Part shown: positions 13,428 to 13,451 of the stretch, piece after piece
How the letters are laid out: each line of letters opens with the position of its first letter
Position numbering within the stretch: the first letter of the stretch is position 1
The notes under the pieces: generated by a model
Databases searched by the model: none
The model's input: the letters and a program-made list of their open reading frames with translations, nothing else
Told to the model about the DNA's origin: nothing
From: CAYGTK01 sp964352775
Lineage (GTDB): Bacteria; Bacteroidota; Bacteroidia; Chitinophagales; CAIOSU01
Assembly (NCBI GenBank): GCA_964352775.1
Contig: CAYGTK010000116.1
Coordinates: 1 to 13,451 of the forward strand
Direction of reading: 5' to 3'
DNA length: 13,451 bases
Position numbers and translations under genes: made by a program

Positions 13428-13451
13428 TTTTGTTGAGGTTAAGGTTAATAA

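Noticed and set aside
1..13451. Defence island, CRISPR array or insertion sequence
   Set aside because: No regularly spaced direct repeats, transposase-like frame or terminal inverted repeats with target duplications were found.

Overview
The window looks like a chromosomal segment of a Bacteroidota bacterium, probably a free-living Cytophagales- or Flavobacteriales-like lineage; genus cannot be fixed from sequence alone. The support is: three OmpA-domain envelope proteins, one with the TPR / PD40-propeller / carboxypeptidase-regulatory / OmpA layout of PorE-type proteins; a roughly 388-residue AIR synthase of the Bacteroidota type; lipoproteins with an acidic stretch right after the lipidated Cys; and a phylum-style promoter (TTTG, 19 bases, TATATTTG). 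No insertion sequence, CRISPR array, tRNA or rRNA was found.

Layout. Positions 3-667 (+) hold the tail of an unidentified gene and a coupled five-helix membrane protein. Positions 669-2283 (-) hold a two-gene unit: a secreted Cys-rich protein, then an OmpA protein with an N-terminal beta-rich domain, driven by a well-matched promoter at 2374-2404. Positions 2492-3688 (-) encode a di-haem cytochrome c peroxidase lipoprotein with its own terminator. Positions 3906-4754 (-) encode a coiled-coil OmpA lipoprotein, also with a terminator. Positions 5029-5916 (+) encode a receiver domain fused to an RsbW-type ATPase. Positions 6007-7398 (+) carry an anchored protein split by a T8 run, translationally coupled to a histidine-box fatty acid hydroxylase / sterol desaturase. 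This meets purM (7395-8561, -) tail to tail. Positions 8716-11369 (-) hold a PorE-like gene followed by a small lipoprotein, with a shared terminator.

Positions 11385-13121 are the least ordinary part: a 423-base intergenic stretch with a perfect 24-base palindrome and two copies of a 12-base dyad, a small ORF that resembles a histidine-kinase fragment, a sulfotransferase-like gene with a C-terminal membrane helix, and beyond it a decayed second copy of the end of that small ORF. A small alpha-beta-barrel-like protein (13122-13427, -) ends the window.

The main theme is the cell envelope: peptidoglycan-anchoring OmpA proteins, lipoproteins on both faces of the outer membrane, a periplasmic or surface peroxidase, and a membrane lipid-modifying enzyme. 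I see no defence island or clearly new multi-gene system. The observations most worth following are the T8-split gene coupled to the hydroxylase, and the two diverged copies of the small ORF around the sulfotransferase gene.
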